Positions 25,720 to 34,361 of a stretch of 64,000 nucleotides of DNA are shown here, piece by piece. Both the position numbers and the translations under genes were made by a program. Positions within the stretch are counted from its first letter, which is position 1, and each line of letters starts with the position of its first letter. The notes beneath the pieces were generated by a model, which was not told where the DNA came from, did not search any database, and saw only the letters and a program-made list of their open reading frames with translations. Source of the stretch: Nostoc sp. PCC 7107 (GTDB taxonomy: Bacteria > Cyanobacteriota > Cyanobacteriia > Cyanobacteriales > Nostocaceae); contig NC_019676.1 in assembly GCF_000316625.1 (NCBI RefSeq), positions 1,413,001 through 1,477,000 on the forward strand, written 5' to 3'.

Positions 25720-27894
25720 GTGAAAGGACGCTTTCATCCCAAGAACGATGTCACGCTAAACCCATCACGTAACGAATCAATTCGTGACGTAATTGATCGT
25801 GTTAGCATGAGTCGTCGGAAGTTCATCATGACAGCAGCTGGCGCATCAGCGTTAACAGTGTTAGGTGAAGTTTCTATCGGTGGTTTTCTCCAAACTGTTG
25901 AGGCTGCACCAATTCCCAGAGGAACAGGATTTGGTGGCATTGGCTTCAAGAGTGTTCCGCCAAACCTACTCAACCCAGCTACAGAACGTTTGCAAAAAGA
26001 TTTGGTAACTGTTCCTGAAGGTTACACAGCTAGAGTCTTGATTGCTTGGGGAGACCCAATCATGCCTGGCGCACCCACTTGGTTAGCAGATGCTTCTCAA
26101 GATGCAGCGGCTCAGTCAATGCAGTTTGGGATGCACGCTGATGGGATGCACTACTTCCCTCTATCACCAGGGAATGTTGTTGCTCGGACAGTTAGTTCCC
26201 AAGCCAGATCATTAAGAAGCTTCTTAAATCAGCCCATCAATAACGGCTTGTTGTGTGTCAACCACGAGTATACCCACGAAGAAATTTTGCATGGTTCAGA
26301 AGGTCTGAATCCCATCTCAATTGCAAAAGTGCGGAAGTCTCAAGCTTCTCATGGTGTGTCTGTTGTTGAAATTTTCAAAAACGGCAATACTTGGACTTAC
26401 AATCGCAATTCTCGCTTTGGTCGCCGGATTACTGGCAACACTGAGATGCGAGTTTCTGGGCCGGCAGCGGGTAGTGCGTTGTTAAAATCCAAGAAGTTTG
26501 ACATCACCCCAACTGGCTCAATTGAAATTGGCACCAATGACGGTTACACCGCTTACGGTACGCTCAACAACTGCGCCAACGGTTACACACCTTGGGGTAC
26601 TTATTTGACCTGTGAAGAAAACTGGAACGGTTACTTTGGCCACCAGGATGAGCCTCTAGCTTCAATTCCTGGAATTGATAGCGCGGATATTGCGAATGGA
26701 CAAAGACGGTATGGCGTTACACGCAACGGATTTGGCTATCGTTGGCATGAACTTGATCCACGCTTCAATAACCGGACAAATCCCCTCGAAACTCATTTAT
26801 TTGGCTGGGTAGTTGAGATTGATCCTTACGATACTAATCCTGCAACCAACAAACCTGTGAAGCGGACTGCTCTTGGCCGATTCAAGCACGAAAGCGCTCA
26901 AGTTGTTGTTGATGACAATAACCGGGTTGCTTTTTACATGGGTGATGATGAACGTAACGAGTATATCTACAAGTTTGTTTGCGCCCAACCTTTAACTCCT
27001 GGCAATCCTGCTGCTAACCGCGATTTGATGGATACCGGTGTTCTTTACGTTGCTAAATTCAATGATAATGGCACTGGTGTATGGCTACCTCTGGTTTATG
27101 GTCAAAATGGTCTGACACCTGAGAACGGTTTCAATAGCCAAGCTGAAGTTTTGGTTAAGACACGTCAGGCGGCGGATAGACTTGGTGCAACTTCTATGGA
27201 TAGACCAGAGTGGACAACTGTACGTCCTCGAATTGGTGGATTTAGAGAGATTGAAGTCTACTGCACATTGACCAATAATAGCCGTCGTGGTACACAACCA
27301 CCTTCTTCCAATAGTCCAGATGGCACAACAGCGGCAGACGGCGCTCGTCCTCCTGTAAATGCTGCTAACCCTCGTCCTAGTAACCTTTACGGTCACATTA
27401 TTCGCTGGCGTGAAGATGGACAGAGAGTTACAGCCACTACTTTTAGATGGGATATTTTCTTTGAAGCTGGTGACAGTACTAGACCTGAAGCAAATCTTCA
27501 AGGCAACATTAATGGTGATGACCTCAGTTCACCGGATGGTTTGTGGTTTGATGATTTCGGTCGTTTATGGGTTCAAACTGACCACGCTGGCGATGGTGTG
27601 GGTAATTTGGTGAATATCGGTAGTAACACCATGTCTTGTGCTGACCCCAACACTAGACAGGTTCGACGCTTCCTGACCAGTCCTCAAGATTGTGAAGTAA
27701 CTGGTATTCACTCTACACCTGATGGTAGAGCGATGTTTATCAATATCCAACACCCAGGTGAAGGTTCACCCGCGACCAATCCCACACTGACTAGCAACTG
27801 GCCTTACACTCAAGGCTATGGCCCATCTGGTCGCCCACGTTCATCAACAGTAGTGATTACCCGCAATGACGGTGGCGTTATTGGTGGTTTGTAA
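25720..27894 (+). CDS. phoX: PhoX-family alkaline phosphatase, Tat-exported
   Basis: 724 residues, GTG start with CGGAGA seven bases upstream. A twin-arginine signal SRRKFIMTAAG (31-41) with hydrophobic stretch and cleavage near VEAAP (about 60-64). The PhoX (DUF839) domain shows VNHEYTHEEIL, GTYLTCEENWNGYFG, GRFKHESAQV, YMGDDERNEYIYKFV and DGLWFDDFGRLWVQTD; the glutamates and Cys of the CEEN and NHE motifs are ligands of the Ca/Fe active site in known PhoX. It frees phosphate from organic esters outside the inner membrane. The Pho-box-like site upstream fits phosphate-starvation control. Confidence 0.93.
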   Translation: MKGRFHPKNDVTLNPSRNESIRDVIDRVSMSRRKFIMTAAGASALTVLGEVSIGGFLQTVEAAPIPRGTGFGGIGFKSVPPNLLNPATERLQKDLVTVPEGYTARVLIAWGDPIMPGAPTWLADASQDAAAQSMQFGMHADGMHYFPLSPGNVVARTVSSQARSLRSFLNQPINNGLLCVNHEYTHEEILHGSEGLNPISIAKVRKSQASHGVSVVEIFKNGNTWTYNRNSRFGRRITGNTEMRVSGPAAGSALLKSKKFDITPTGSIEIGTNDGYTAYGTLNNCANGYTPWGTYLTCEENWNGYFGHQDEPLASIPGIDSADIANGQRRYGVTRNGFGYRWHELDPRFNNRTNPLETHLFGWVVEIDPYDTNPATNKPVKRTALGRFKHESAQVVVDDNNRVAFYMGDDERNEYIYKFVCAQPLTPGNPAANRDLMDTGVLYVAKFNDNGTGVWLPLVYGQNGLTPENGFNSQAEVLVKTRQAADRLGATSMDRPEWTTVRPRIGGFREIEVYCTLTNNSRRGTQPPSSNSPDGTTAADGARPPVNAANPRPSNLYGHIIRWREDGQRVTATTFRWDIFFEAGDSTRPEANLQGNINGDDLSSPDGLWFDDFGRLWVQTDHAGDGVGNLVNIGSNTMSCADPNTRQVRRFLTSPQDCEVTGIHSTPDGRAMFINIQHPGEGSPATNPTLTSNWPYTQGYGPSGRPRSSTVVITRNDGGVIGGL

Positions 27895-27966
27895 TCTCAA
27901 ATTTTGATTTTTCTAGTTCGTATAGAGAGGTTGCACTGCAACTTCTTTATATTTTTTTTATCCAAC

Positions 27967-27992
27967 AAAAAAAGACAGGTATCAAACCTGTC
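27967..27992 (-). terminator. Terminator of the PEP-CTERM gene
   Basis: On the minus strand GACAGGT-TTGAT-ACCTGTC is followed by seven T, a classical rho-independent terminator 29 bp after the stop of the minus-strand gene. It may also serve phoX from the other side. Confidence 0.75.
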
Positions 27993-28020
27993 ATGCTTGC
28001 AATCTTTTTTAAGATTGGTT

Positions 28021-28566
28021 CTATTTGGCGACTATGGCTTTTTTCTTACGCTTCATCCATATTCCTAAAGTAGCAGCGATCACAGTTCCACCAACAGTCA
28101 ATGGTTCGGGTACTTTAGCATAAGTTACTGAACCTACTTCTGTCGTAAATACTGATTGATTAACCAAGTAAAATCTGTTTCCTCCTACATCTGGAGTGTT
28201 CAGATCACCACCAATAATAAACTGATCTCTCACAAAATAGCTAAGTCCCAAAAGCTGACCATTATTGAAGCTGGCTATAGGAAATAAATCAAAGGATTCA
28301 TCATCTACTTCTGTATAGTTAGTACCCAAGTAGTTGAATGCCACTCTTAATCCGTTCTCAACGCCGATTGTTTCTAGTCCTAAACCAGTTAAAAAATCAT
28401 CATCATATTGAAAGTTACCAACGTACTGACCAGGATTACTTCCAGATGTGGCATCTACAGTGAAATCGTATTTAATTAAAGCAGCTTGTGTTGGGTTAGC
28501 ACCAATAGTAGTAATAGAAATAGTAGCGGCAATAGCAGCAATGCCTAAGTTTCTGGTTGATTTCAT
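28021..28566 (-). CDS. PEP-CTERM sorting-signal protein
   Basis: 181 residues from ATG 28566, which has GGAGA about nine bases upstream; a TTG five codons earlier is in frame but less likely. A signal peptide ends near NPTQAA. The C-terminus VPEPLTVGGTVIAATLGIW followed by MKRKKK is a PEP-CTERM signal: VPEP motif, membrane helix, basic tail, cleaved by an exosortase. The middle (KYDFTVDATSGSNPGQYVGNF) is a beta-rich domain of the kind seen in many such proteins. Probably envelope or exopolymer associated; specific function unknown. Confidence 0.85.
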   Translation of the reverse strand: MKSTRNLGIAAIAATISITTIGANPTQAALIKYDFTVDATSGSNPGQYVGNFQYDDDFLTGLGLETIGVENGLRVAFNYLGTNYTEVDDESFDLFPIASFNNGQLLGLSYFVRDQFIIGGDLNTPDVGGNRFYLVNQSVFTTEVGSVTYAKVPEPLTVGGTVIAATLGIWMKRKKKAIVAK

Positions 28567-28879
28567 CAGACCAATCTCCAAATATCAAAAGTAAATATTG
28601 TGGCAATATCACTTAAATAAACTTTGAAGTATTCTCTGAAGGTTAAGAAAAATAGAATAAAAGGTTAAGTAGTTTCGCTCAAGAGAAATTTATACATCAC
28701 AAATCAAGAAAACCGCAAATTCTTGGAGGTGCTAAATTTATTAATCCAGTGTTTTCAGGGTATGAATTTAGCCGACATATTTGGCAAACTAAAACAATTG
28801 AGCAATTGTCTACAGCAAGTTCATCCTGTACTTTGCTCTCGTGATTCCATTAGTTTGTGCAAAATTTCTGACAAAAACT

Positions 28880-29173
28880 ATGAAAAAAATATTTTTACTG
28901 ACACCAATTACGATAATGTCCTTTCTTTGTCTGTCCAGTCCTTCCTTTGCTTCTGTTTACATCAAATACTCAAATCATGACGATCAAAAGCATGAAATGA
29001 CAGTTCAGATGGACGGCTCAACCAAAAAAGTAACATTTAATAGTAGAACATCAGGGGCAGCAACAATTCAAGGTAGTGGCAAGGATGCGGTCATTGAAAC
29101 TTCATGCGGAAAAGTCGAAGTGAAAGACGATGCCAAAATTGAAATCAAAAACGGCTGTGTCAAAGTCTTGTAA
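28880..29173 (+). CDS. Small secreted protein of unknown function
   Basis: 97 residues from ATG 28880; the frame is open 13 codons further but MKKIFLLTPITIMSFLCLSSPSFAS is a textbook signal peptide. The mature part of about 72 residues (YIKYSNHDDQKHEMTVQMDG ... TSCGKVEVKDDAKIEIKNGCVKVL) is polar, with two cysteines that could pair and alternating beta-type residues. No family recognised. It is convergent with the histidine kinase gene, 20 bp away. Confidence 0.65.
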   Translation: MKKIFLLTPITIMSFLCLSSPSFASVYIKYSNHDDQKHEMTVQMDGSTKKVTFNSRTSGAATIQGSGKDAVIETSCGKVEVKDDAKIEIKNGCVKVL

Positions 29174-29193
29174 TAGCGTTTAAGATTTAATGC

Positions 29194-31155
29194 TCAACTT
29201 TTGGAGATTTTTTCTACTAATGGTAGTTGATAATTATCTTCTTGAGCATTTATTTCGTTAGAGTTTACCTCTGAGGTTTTCTCGTCTTCAGAGGTAACTT
29301 TCATATCTTCCCCATTTTCGCTGATGAGTGGCAAAATAATTTTGACAGTTGTGCCTTGATTAAGACCAGCACTTTCTAGGGAAATGCTACCACCCATCAG
29401 TTCAATTAAGTTGCGAGAAATTGCCAATCCCAATCCTGTACCATCGAACTTACGTGTAGAAGCACCATCTATTCGGACAAAGGGGCGAAATAATTTGTGT
29501 TGTTGAGTAGGTTCAATCCCTAAACCTGTGTCGGTTACAGAAACAATGACTTGAGAATTACTATTGTATTGTTCAATGGTAGCGGCGATCGCAATACTGC
29601 CTTCATCGGTAAACTTAGTGGCATTACCAATAATATTAATTAATACTTGCCGCAGTTTAGCTGCATCTGCCTTGACTGGAATCGGCTCATCACCCAAGGT
29701 TATTTTCAACTGTAAACCTTTTTGCTGCACAGTTACCGATTGGATGTTAATTACCTCTAACAAAGTTTGTCGCAAATCCATTGGTACGGAAACAACTGAG
29801 AGTTTACCCGCTTCAATTTTAGAAATATCCAGTAAATCGTTAATAATGCCTAGTAAATGGATGGCGGTTTCGTCAGCGCGTTTGAGAAACTCTAGTTCCT
29901 CTTCGCGGTTATCGCACATATCTTCTCTCACTAGCCGCACACAATTAATAATGATATTCAGGGGGTTACGTAACTCATGAGAAGTTGTAGCCAAAAACTG
30001 ACTTTTAATTTGGTTGGCAGTTTTGGCTTCTTTCCAAGCAATTTCTAGTTCTTCCGCCCAAGCTTTGAGCCTTTCAAACATTTGATCTATTGCTTGTGCT
30101 AGTTGGTTAAACTCCCGAATTTTAAAGTTTTGCGGGACTGCTTGGGCTGCATGATGACTGTGAATATTCAGCACATAATCTCGCAATTCTTCTACAGGGG
30201 CTGCCAAGTAAGGAGCCAAATATAGCGATGCCAACAAAGTTGCACCAATTAAACCAACTGTCAAGACAATTAAGATTAATTTAATTTCCTCTAAACCAAA
30301 TAGTGCATTATCCACACTAGTCACAGCTAAAATAATCCATTGTTGTGGCTGTTGAGCGATGGGATTGCTAATCACACTGTAACCAGCGACTAATTCTTTA
30401 CCTTCTTGAAACGATAAGTTGACAGAATTACTTTGCCCTGTGATGGCATTTTTAATAATGCTTTGTAATTGCTTGGCATCAGGGTAATCTTGAATATTAC
30501 TGCTGATCCTTTCTGGAATTGGGTGTGCGAGGATTGTGCCATCGTCAGCAATTACCAATGTGGAACCAGCCAATGAACCTGGATGATTTTTGGTGTGCTT
30601 GAATAGTGACGACTGCATACTGAAAACATACTTGAATTGCCCATTTTGACTGTACACAGGGGCAGATAGTACTATTTGCAGTTGATTTTCGGGATCTCTT
30701 TGGCCAGTTGTACCTGCCTTGGGTGGTAATATTGCCTGGATTTCCAGATTTTCAGCCAAAAAAGGCAACTTCGGTTCTCTAATTACTTTGTCACCACAAC
30801 TACTAGCAATGATGTCGCCGTTTTGCAGATTGCTTAATTGCACACACTCAATGTAGGTTGGTAGTTCTTTGACTACCTGATTGATAAAGTCTTGGACTTC
30901 AGCCTCTGAACCCGATCGCAGTATAGATGTTTGACTAGTAACTAGTACACTGGTTTTGAGAGCAGCGATCGCATTAACTATCTTTTCACCTTTGAGAACT
31001 GCACTTTCTGTAAGATTTTGACGGGCAGTGTTCAGTAGGCTAGAACGGGCTTTATTCAAAGCTACAATTTCCCCCAGTAGTAACACTGGGACAAACAGCA
31101 GCAAAATTCTTGTTACTAAAATACGTCTAAATGACGATTGACGGGAATTAGCCAT
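29194..31155 (-). CDS. Membrane sensor histidine kinase (double-Cache type, HAMP)
   Basis: 653 residues from ATG 31155; an in-frame TTG at 31197 is less likely. Membrane helix near 12-35 (ILVTRILLLFVPVLLLGEIVAL), a periplasmic region of about 240 residues with dCache-like features (SQTSILRSGSEAEVQDFINQV, VFSMQSSLF, SLAGSTLVIADDGTILAHP), second helix near 290-312, HAMP, then HisKA FLATTSHELRNPLNI with phospho-acceptor His, and HATPase motifs (NIIGNATKFT, VTDTGLGIEP, GTGLGLAISRNLIELMGG). It has no receiver domain and no response regulator next door, so the partner is encoded elsewhere. The ligand is unknown. Confidence 0.92.
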   Translation of the reverse strand: MANSRQSSFRRILVTRILLLFVPVLLLGEIVALNKARSSLLNTARQNLTESAVLKGEKIVNAIAALKTSVLVTSQTSILRSGSEAEVQDFINQVVKELPTYIECVQLSNLQNGDIIASSCGDKVIREPKLPFLAENLEIQAILPPKAGTTGQRDPENQLQIVLSAPVYSQNGQFKYVFSMQSSLFKHTKNHPGSLAGSTLVIADDGTILAHPIPERISSNIQDYPDAKQLQSIIKNAITGQSNSVNLSFQEGKELVAGYSVISNPIAQQPQQWIILAVTSVDNALFGLEEIKLILIVLTVGLIGATLLASLYLAPYLAAPVEELRDYVLNIHSHHAAQAVPQNFKIREFNQLAQAIDQMFERLKAWAEELEIAWKEAKTANQIKSQFLATTSHELRNPLNIIINCVRLVREDMCDNREEELEFLKRADETAIHLLGIINDLLDISKIEAGKLSVVSVPMDLRQTLLEVINIQSVTVQQKGLQLKITLGDEPIPVKADAAKLRQVLINIIGNATKFTDEGSIAIAATIEQYNSNSQVIVSVTDTGLGIEPTQQHKLFRPFVRIDGASTRKFDGTGLGLAISRNLIELMGGSISLESAGLNQGTTVKIILPLISENGEDMKVTSEDEKTSEVNSNEINAQEDNYQLPLVEKISKS

Positions 31156-31450
31156 CGGGTGTCTCACTTCATATCTGCAAACCACAACAGCAAACAATAT
31201 GCAATTAGATTAGCTAAATGAGACATTCTGTGACGTTGGGAGAGTTTTGTTAACAACCCCTAACAGTATCAAACATTGAAGGCATAAAAAGAAATGTGTT
31301 ATACCAAAACTCTTATGGGCGAGATGTAATTGCGACTTATGTTGCATAAAAATCAAGTGATGAAATTGGTAAACAGTAGCTTGCTAGGCAGAGATTTTTT
31401 ACAATCAACACACTAGCAAGAAAAATACTTTAGACTATCAAACCAACCCA

Positions 31451-32137
31451 ATGGCGCAACATCGTCCTCATACCACAGTAGTTTTGGCAATGAGTGCAGA
31501 TGGCAAAATAGCAGATTTTAGGCGATCGCCTGCTCGATTTGGCTCCGGGGCTGATCAATCACACCTAGAAAAACAAATCGCTGCCTCTGATGCCGTTCTA
31601 TTTGGTGCTGGCACTCTCCGTGCTTACGGTACGACACTTACCGTATCACATCCAACACTGCTGCAACATCGAATCAAAGAGGGTAAGACCCCTCAACCGG
31701 TTCATATAGTCATTACACAATCTGCGGATTTTAATCCGGAAATCAAGTTTTTTAAACAGCCTATCCCACGTTGGTTATTGACAACAACAGCGGGAGCAAC
31801 TGCTTGGCAAGGACGCTCAGAATTTGAACAGATTTTAGTTTTTGAAACCTCAACAGGAACACTTGACACTACAGCTGCGTTGCAATATCTGGCATATCTA
31901 CATATAACACGCCTAGTAGTCTTAGGTGGTGGTCAATTAGTAGCTTCTATGGTTCACTCAGATTTAATAGACGAATTATGGTTGACTATTTGCCCATTGA
32001 TTTTAGGTGGTATTACAGCACCAACACCAGTAGAAGGACAGGGATTTCTAGCTAATTTGGCTCCTCGGCTCAAACTTCTGGAAGTTGAACAAGTTGAGCA
32101 AGAAGTCTTTTTACACTATCAGGTGCAACGACATTAA
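31451..32137 (+). CDS. RibD C-terminal-domain reductase
   Basis: 228 residues. HTTVVLAMSADGKIAD, LFGAGTLRAYGTTLT, VHIVITQSADF and RLVVLGGGQLVASMVHSDLIDELWLTICPLILGG are the RibD_C / dihydrofolate-reductase-like fold motifs. The deaminase half of RibD is absent. Such stand-alone reductases can reduce 5-amino-6-ribosylamino-uracil phosphate in riboflavin synthesis using NADPH, but the family also has other pteridine-like substrates. No other riboflavin gene is nearby. Divergent from the histidine kinase. Confidence 0.87.
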   Translation: MAQHRPHTTVVLAMSADGKIADFRRSPARFGSGADQSHLEKQIAASDAVLFGAGTLRAYGTTLTVSHPTLLQHRIKEGKTPQPVHIVITQSADFNPEIKFFKQPIPRWLLTTTAGATAWQGRSEFEQILVFETSTGTLDTTAALQYLAYLHITRLVVLGGGQLVASMVHSDLIDELWLTICPLILGGITAPTPVEGQGFLANLAPRLKLLEVEQVEQEVFLHYQVQRH

Positions 32138-32219
32138 ACTAAATAAAGTAAAAAGTAAAAAGGCAAAAGTCAAAAGCTTGTTTTACTCTTTAACTTGCAA
32201 GTCCTAATCTTCTACAAAG

Positions 32220-33398
32220 ATGGTGGAACAACTGAAGCCGCGCTATTCTGTTGCTTGGATTAACAAAATTGCTGAAGTACCCCAAAACGCCTGGGATGCT
32301 CTAGCACTGCCTTTGAAGACTCCATTTTTAGAGTGGCAATGGTTAAAAAATCTAGAAACTTCTCACAGTGCGACAGATAAAACTGGCTGGTTGCCCAATC
32401 ACTTAACCCTGTGGCGAGACAGAACCTTAATTGCTGCTGCACCTTTTTATTTAAAAGGACATAGTTACGGTGAATTTGTCTTTGATCATCAATGGGCAGA
32501 ATTAAGCGATCGCATCGGTGTCCAATATTATCCAAAACTCTTGGGTATGGCTCCCTTTACCCCCGCGGAAGGTTATCGCTTCTTAATTGCACCGGGAGAA
32601 GATGAAGATGAAATCACTGCTATGATGGTGCATGAAATTGATGCTTTCTGCACTAAACATAAAATTTCTGGCTGTCACTTTCTCTATGTCGATCCTGAAT
32701 GGCGGCCTGTTTTAGAACGCAACGGGTTTAGTTCTTGGTTACACCACAGCTACATCTGGGAAAATCTTGGATTTAATACTTTTGATGACTACTTAACAGT
32801 GTTCAACGCCAATCAGCGCCGGAATATTAAACGGGAACGCAAAGCTGTAGAGAAGGCGGGTTTACGACTACAACCACTGACTGGTGATGAAATTCCTAAA
32901 TCTTTGTTTCCGTTGATGTACCAATTCTATGCTGATACTTGTGATAAGTTCGGCTGGTGGGGGAGTAAGTATTTAACAAAGCAATTTTTTGAACAGCTAC
33001 ACGCAGATTATCGCCATCGGGTAGTATTTTTCGCCGCTTACAGCGAACAGGATGATCGCCATCCTGTGGGTATGTCTTTTTGCCTTTATAAAGACGATAG
33101 ATTATATGGGCGCTATTGGGGGAGTTTTCAAGAAATCGATTGCCTACATTTTGATGCTTGCTATTACGCACCAATTGAGTGGGCGATCGCTCATAATATC
33201 CAATTATTCGATCCTGGTGCGGGTGGAAGGCACAAAAAACGGCGCGGATTTCCGGCTGCACCCAATTACAGCCTGCATCGCTTTTACAATCACCGTTTAG
33301 CGCAAATTTTACTTCCTTATATTAGAGAAGTGAATCAACTAGAACAGCAGGAAATCGAGCAAATTAATGCGGAAATGCCATTTAGAGACTATTTATAA
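32220..33398 (+). CDS. FemAB-like (DUF482) acyltransferase, 3' end altered by IS insertion
   Basis: 392 residues. A tandem GNAT-like protein of the FemAB_like/COG3146 group: PFLEWQWLKNLETSHSA, LYVDPEWRPVLERNGF, YLTVFNANQRRNIKRERKAVEKAG, GRYWGSFQEIDCLHFDACYY and FDPGAGGRHKKRRGF. The family is often labelled peptidoglycan biosynthesis/recognition, without direct biochemical proof. The IS5 element inserted at 33385 supplies the last four codons and the stop (RDYL). If the element and one TTA copy are removed, the frame reads SQKKDEG and stops at 34320, so the change is limited to the tail and the protein is probably still functional. Confidence 0.88.
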   Translation: MVEQLKPRYSVAWINKIAEVPQNAWDALALPLKTPFLEWQWLKNLETSHSATDKTGWLPNHLTLWRDRTLIAAAPFYLKGHSYGEFVFDHQWAELSDRIGVQYYPKLLGMAPFTPAEGYRFLIAPGEDEDEITAMMVHEIDAFCTKHKISGCHFLYVDPEWRPVLERNGFSSWLHHSYIWENLGFNTFDDYLTVFNANQRRNIKRERKAVEKAGLRLQPLTGDEIPKSLFPLMYQFYADTCDKFGWWGSKYLTKQFFEQLHADYRHRVVFFAAYSEQDDRHPVGMSFCLYKDDRLYGRYWGSFQEIDCLHFDACYYAPIEWAIAHNIQLFDPGAGGRHKKRRGFPAAPNYSLHRFYNHRLAQILLPYIREVNQLEQQEIEQINAEMPFRDYL

Positions 33399-33407
33399 AG
33401 TAAATCT

Positions 33408-33848
33408 TTAGACGACAAGACGACGCAACATAATCCGAGTCATAACAGCATATATAGCAGCTTCACTCATTTCGGGTAGGCGCTCATAATCTTTGCTGAG
33501 ACGATGATATTGGTTAAACCACCCAAATGTTCTTTCGACTACCCAACGTTTCGGTAAAACCTGAAATTCTGACTCGGTACGCCGTATGACTTCAACATGA
33601 GCTTGGATCATCAACCAAACACAAAGAGCAAACTTATCACCGTCATAACCGGAATCAACCCATAAAACTTCAACTTTCTCAAGTAATTCAGGACGCTCCT
33701 CTAACAATTCCATCAAAGCATAGGCAGCAAGCACTCGCTCTGGGGCATTTGCTTCACTTACAACCACTTTCAACAATAATCCCAGGCTATCAACCAAAGT
33801 CTGTCGCTTTCGCCCTTTTACCTTTTTACCGCCATCAAAACCGTACAC
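33408..33848 (-). CDS. IS5-family transposase, C-terminal frame
   Basis: Carries the second Asp and the Glu of the DDE triad: VLWVDSGYDGDKFA and RWVVERTFGWFNQYHRLSKDYE, the latter matching the IS5-type signature. The frame overlaps the upstream frame by 31 bases and is reached by a -1 shift, giving ...KKGDVYGFDGGKKVKGRKRQ, with the first part of the domain contributed by the other frame. By itself it begins only at a weak GTG. Confidence 0.85.
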   Translation of the reverse strand: MYGFDGGKKVKGRKRQTLVDSLGLLLKVVVSEANAPERVLAAYALMELLEERPELLEKVEVLWVDSGYDGDKFALCVWLMIQAHVEVIRRTESEFQVLPKRWVVERTFGWFNQYHRLSKDYERLPEMSEAAIYAVMTRIMLRRLVV

Positions 33849-34201
33849 ATCCCCCTTTTTTGGTCAGTTTTAACTGACTGACTGTCTGCGGCGAGGGCGC
33901 TGGGTTGTGTTGATTTACCTAATTTTAAGCGAACCTGACCGCGTAATGAATGGTTTAATTTTTCCCATACCCCTTTGCGCTGCCATTTGCGGTAGTAGTT
34001 GTATACAGTTGAGCTGGGCGGGAAGTCTCCCGGAAGCATATTCCATTGGCATCCTGTCTTCAGGTGATAGTAGATAGCGTTGCATACCTCCCGCATATCA
34101 GTTGTGCGCGGGTGTCCTCCTTCTTTCGCTGGTGGAATCAAGGGGGCTAGGATTTCCCACTCCATATCTGTTAAGTCTGTGGGGTAAGACTTTCGCGCCA
34201 T
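33818..34201 (-). CDS. IS5-family transposase, N-terminal frame
   Basis: 127 residues: MARKSYPTDLTDMEWEIL...LIPP is the DUF4096-type N-terminal domain of IS5 transposases, followed by YNYYRKWQRKGVWEKL and the first catalytic Asp in LAADSQSVKT. The frame ends shortly after the A6G5 run (33851-33861 on the plus strand as C5T6), a typical programmed -1 frameshift site of this group, so one fused transposase is probably made. Confidence 0.85.
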   Translation of the reverse strand: MARKSYPTDLTDMEWEILAPLIPPAKEGGHPRTTDMREVCNAIYYHLKTGCQWNMLPGDFPPSSTVYNYYRKWQRKGVWEKLNHSLRGQVRLKLGKSTQPSALAADSQSVKTDQKRGMCTVLMAVKR

Positions 34202-34317
34202 ACCTAACTATGTAAATACACTACGTTTAATGTATCTTATCGTTGTCATAACTCTTTTCTTTTCGCTTTTAGATTTACTTTATAAATAGCCTCTTAGCCA
34301 AAAAAAGGATGAAGGAT

Positions 34318-34361
34318 GAAGTCTGAAGGCTGAAATTGATGCTTCAGACTTCACTTTTTTT
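34318..34361 (+). terminator. Strong hairpin with T-run, original terminator of the FemAB-like gene
   Basis: GAAGTCTGAAG ... CTTCAGACTTC: perfect 11-bp arms, 13-base loop, then ACTTTTTTT. One arm is part of heptamer repeats (GGATGAA, GTCTGAA, GGCTGAA). It lies after the reconstructed pre-insertion stop of the FemAB-like gene. Confidence 0.7.

Larger units (their letters stand above)
33385..34293 (-). mobile_element. IS5-family insertion sequence
   Basis: About 909 bp. Terminal inverted repeats share a perfect 19-bp core CTATTTATAAAGTAAATCT (33389-33407 and, inverted, 34271-34289), extended outward by GAG-A/G-. TTA directly flanks both ends (33382-33384 and 34294-34296), fitting a 3-bp target duplication. 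The transposase is split over two overlapping frames joined at an A6G5 run. The element sits in the last codons of the FemAB-like gene. Confidence 0.88.

Noticed and set aside
28723-28980. 85-codon frame overlapping the start of the small secreted protein
   Set aside because: It is in another frame, lacks a ribosome-binding site, and the overlapping frame has a clear signal peptide.
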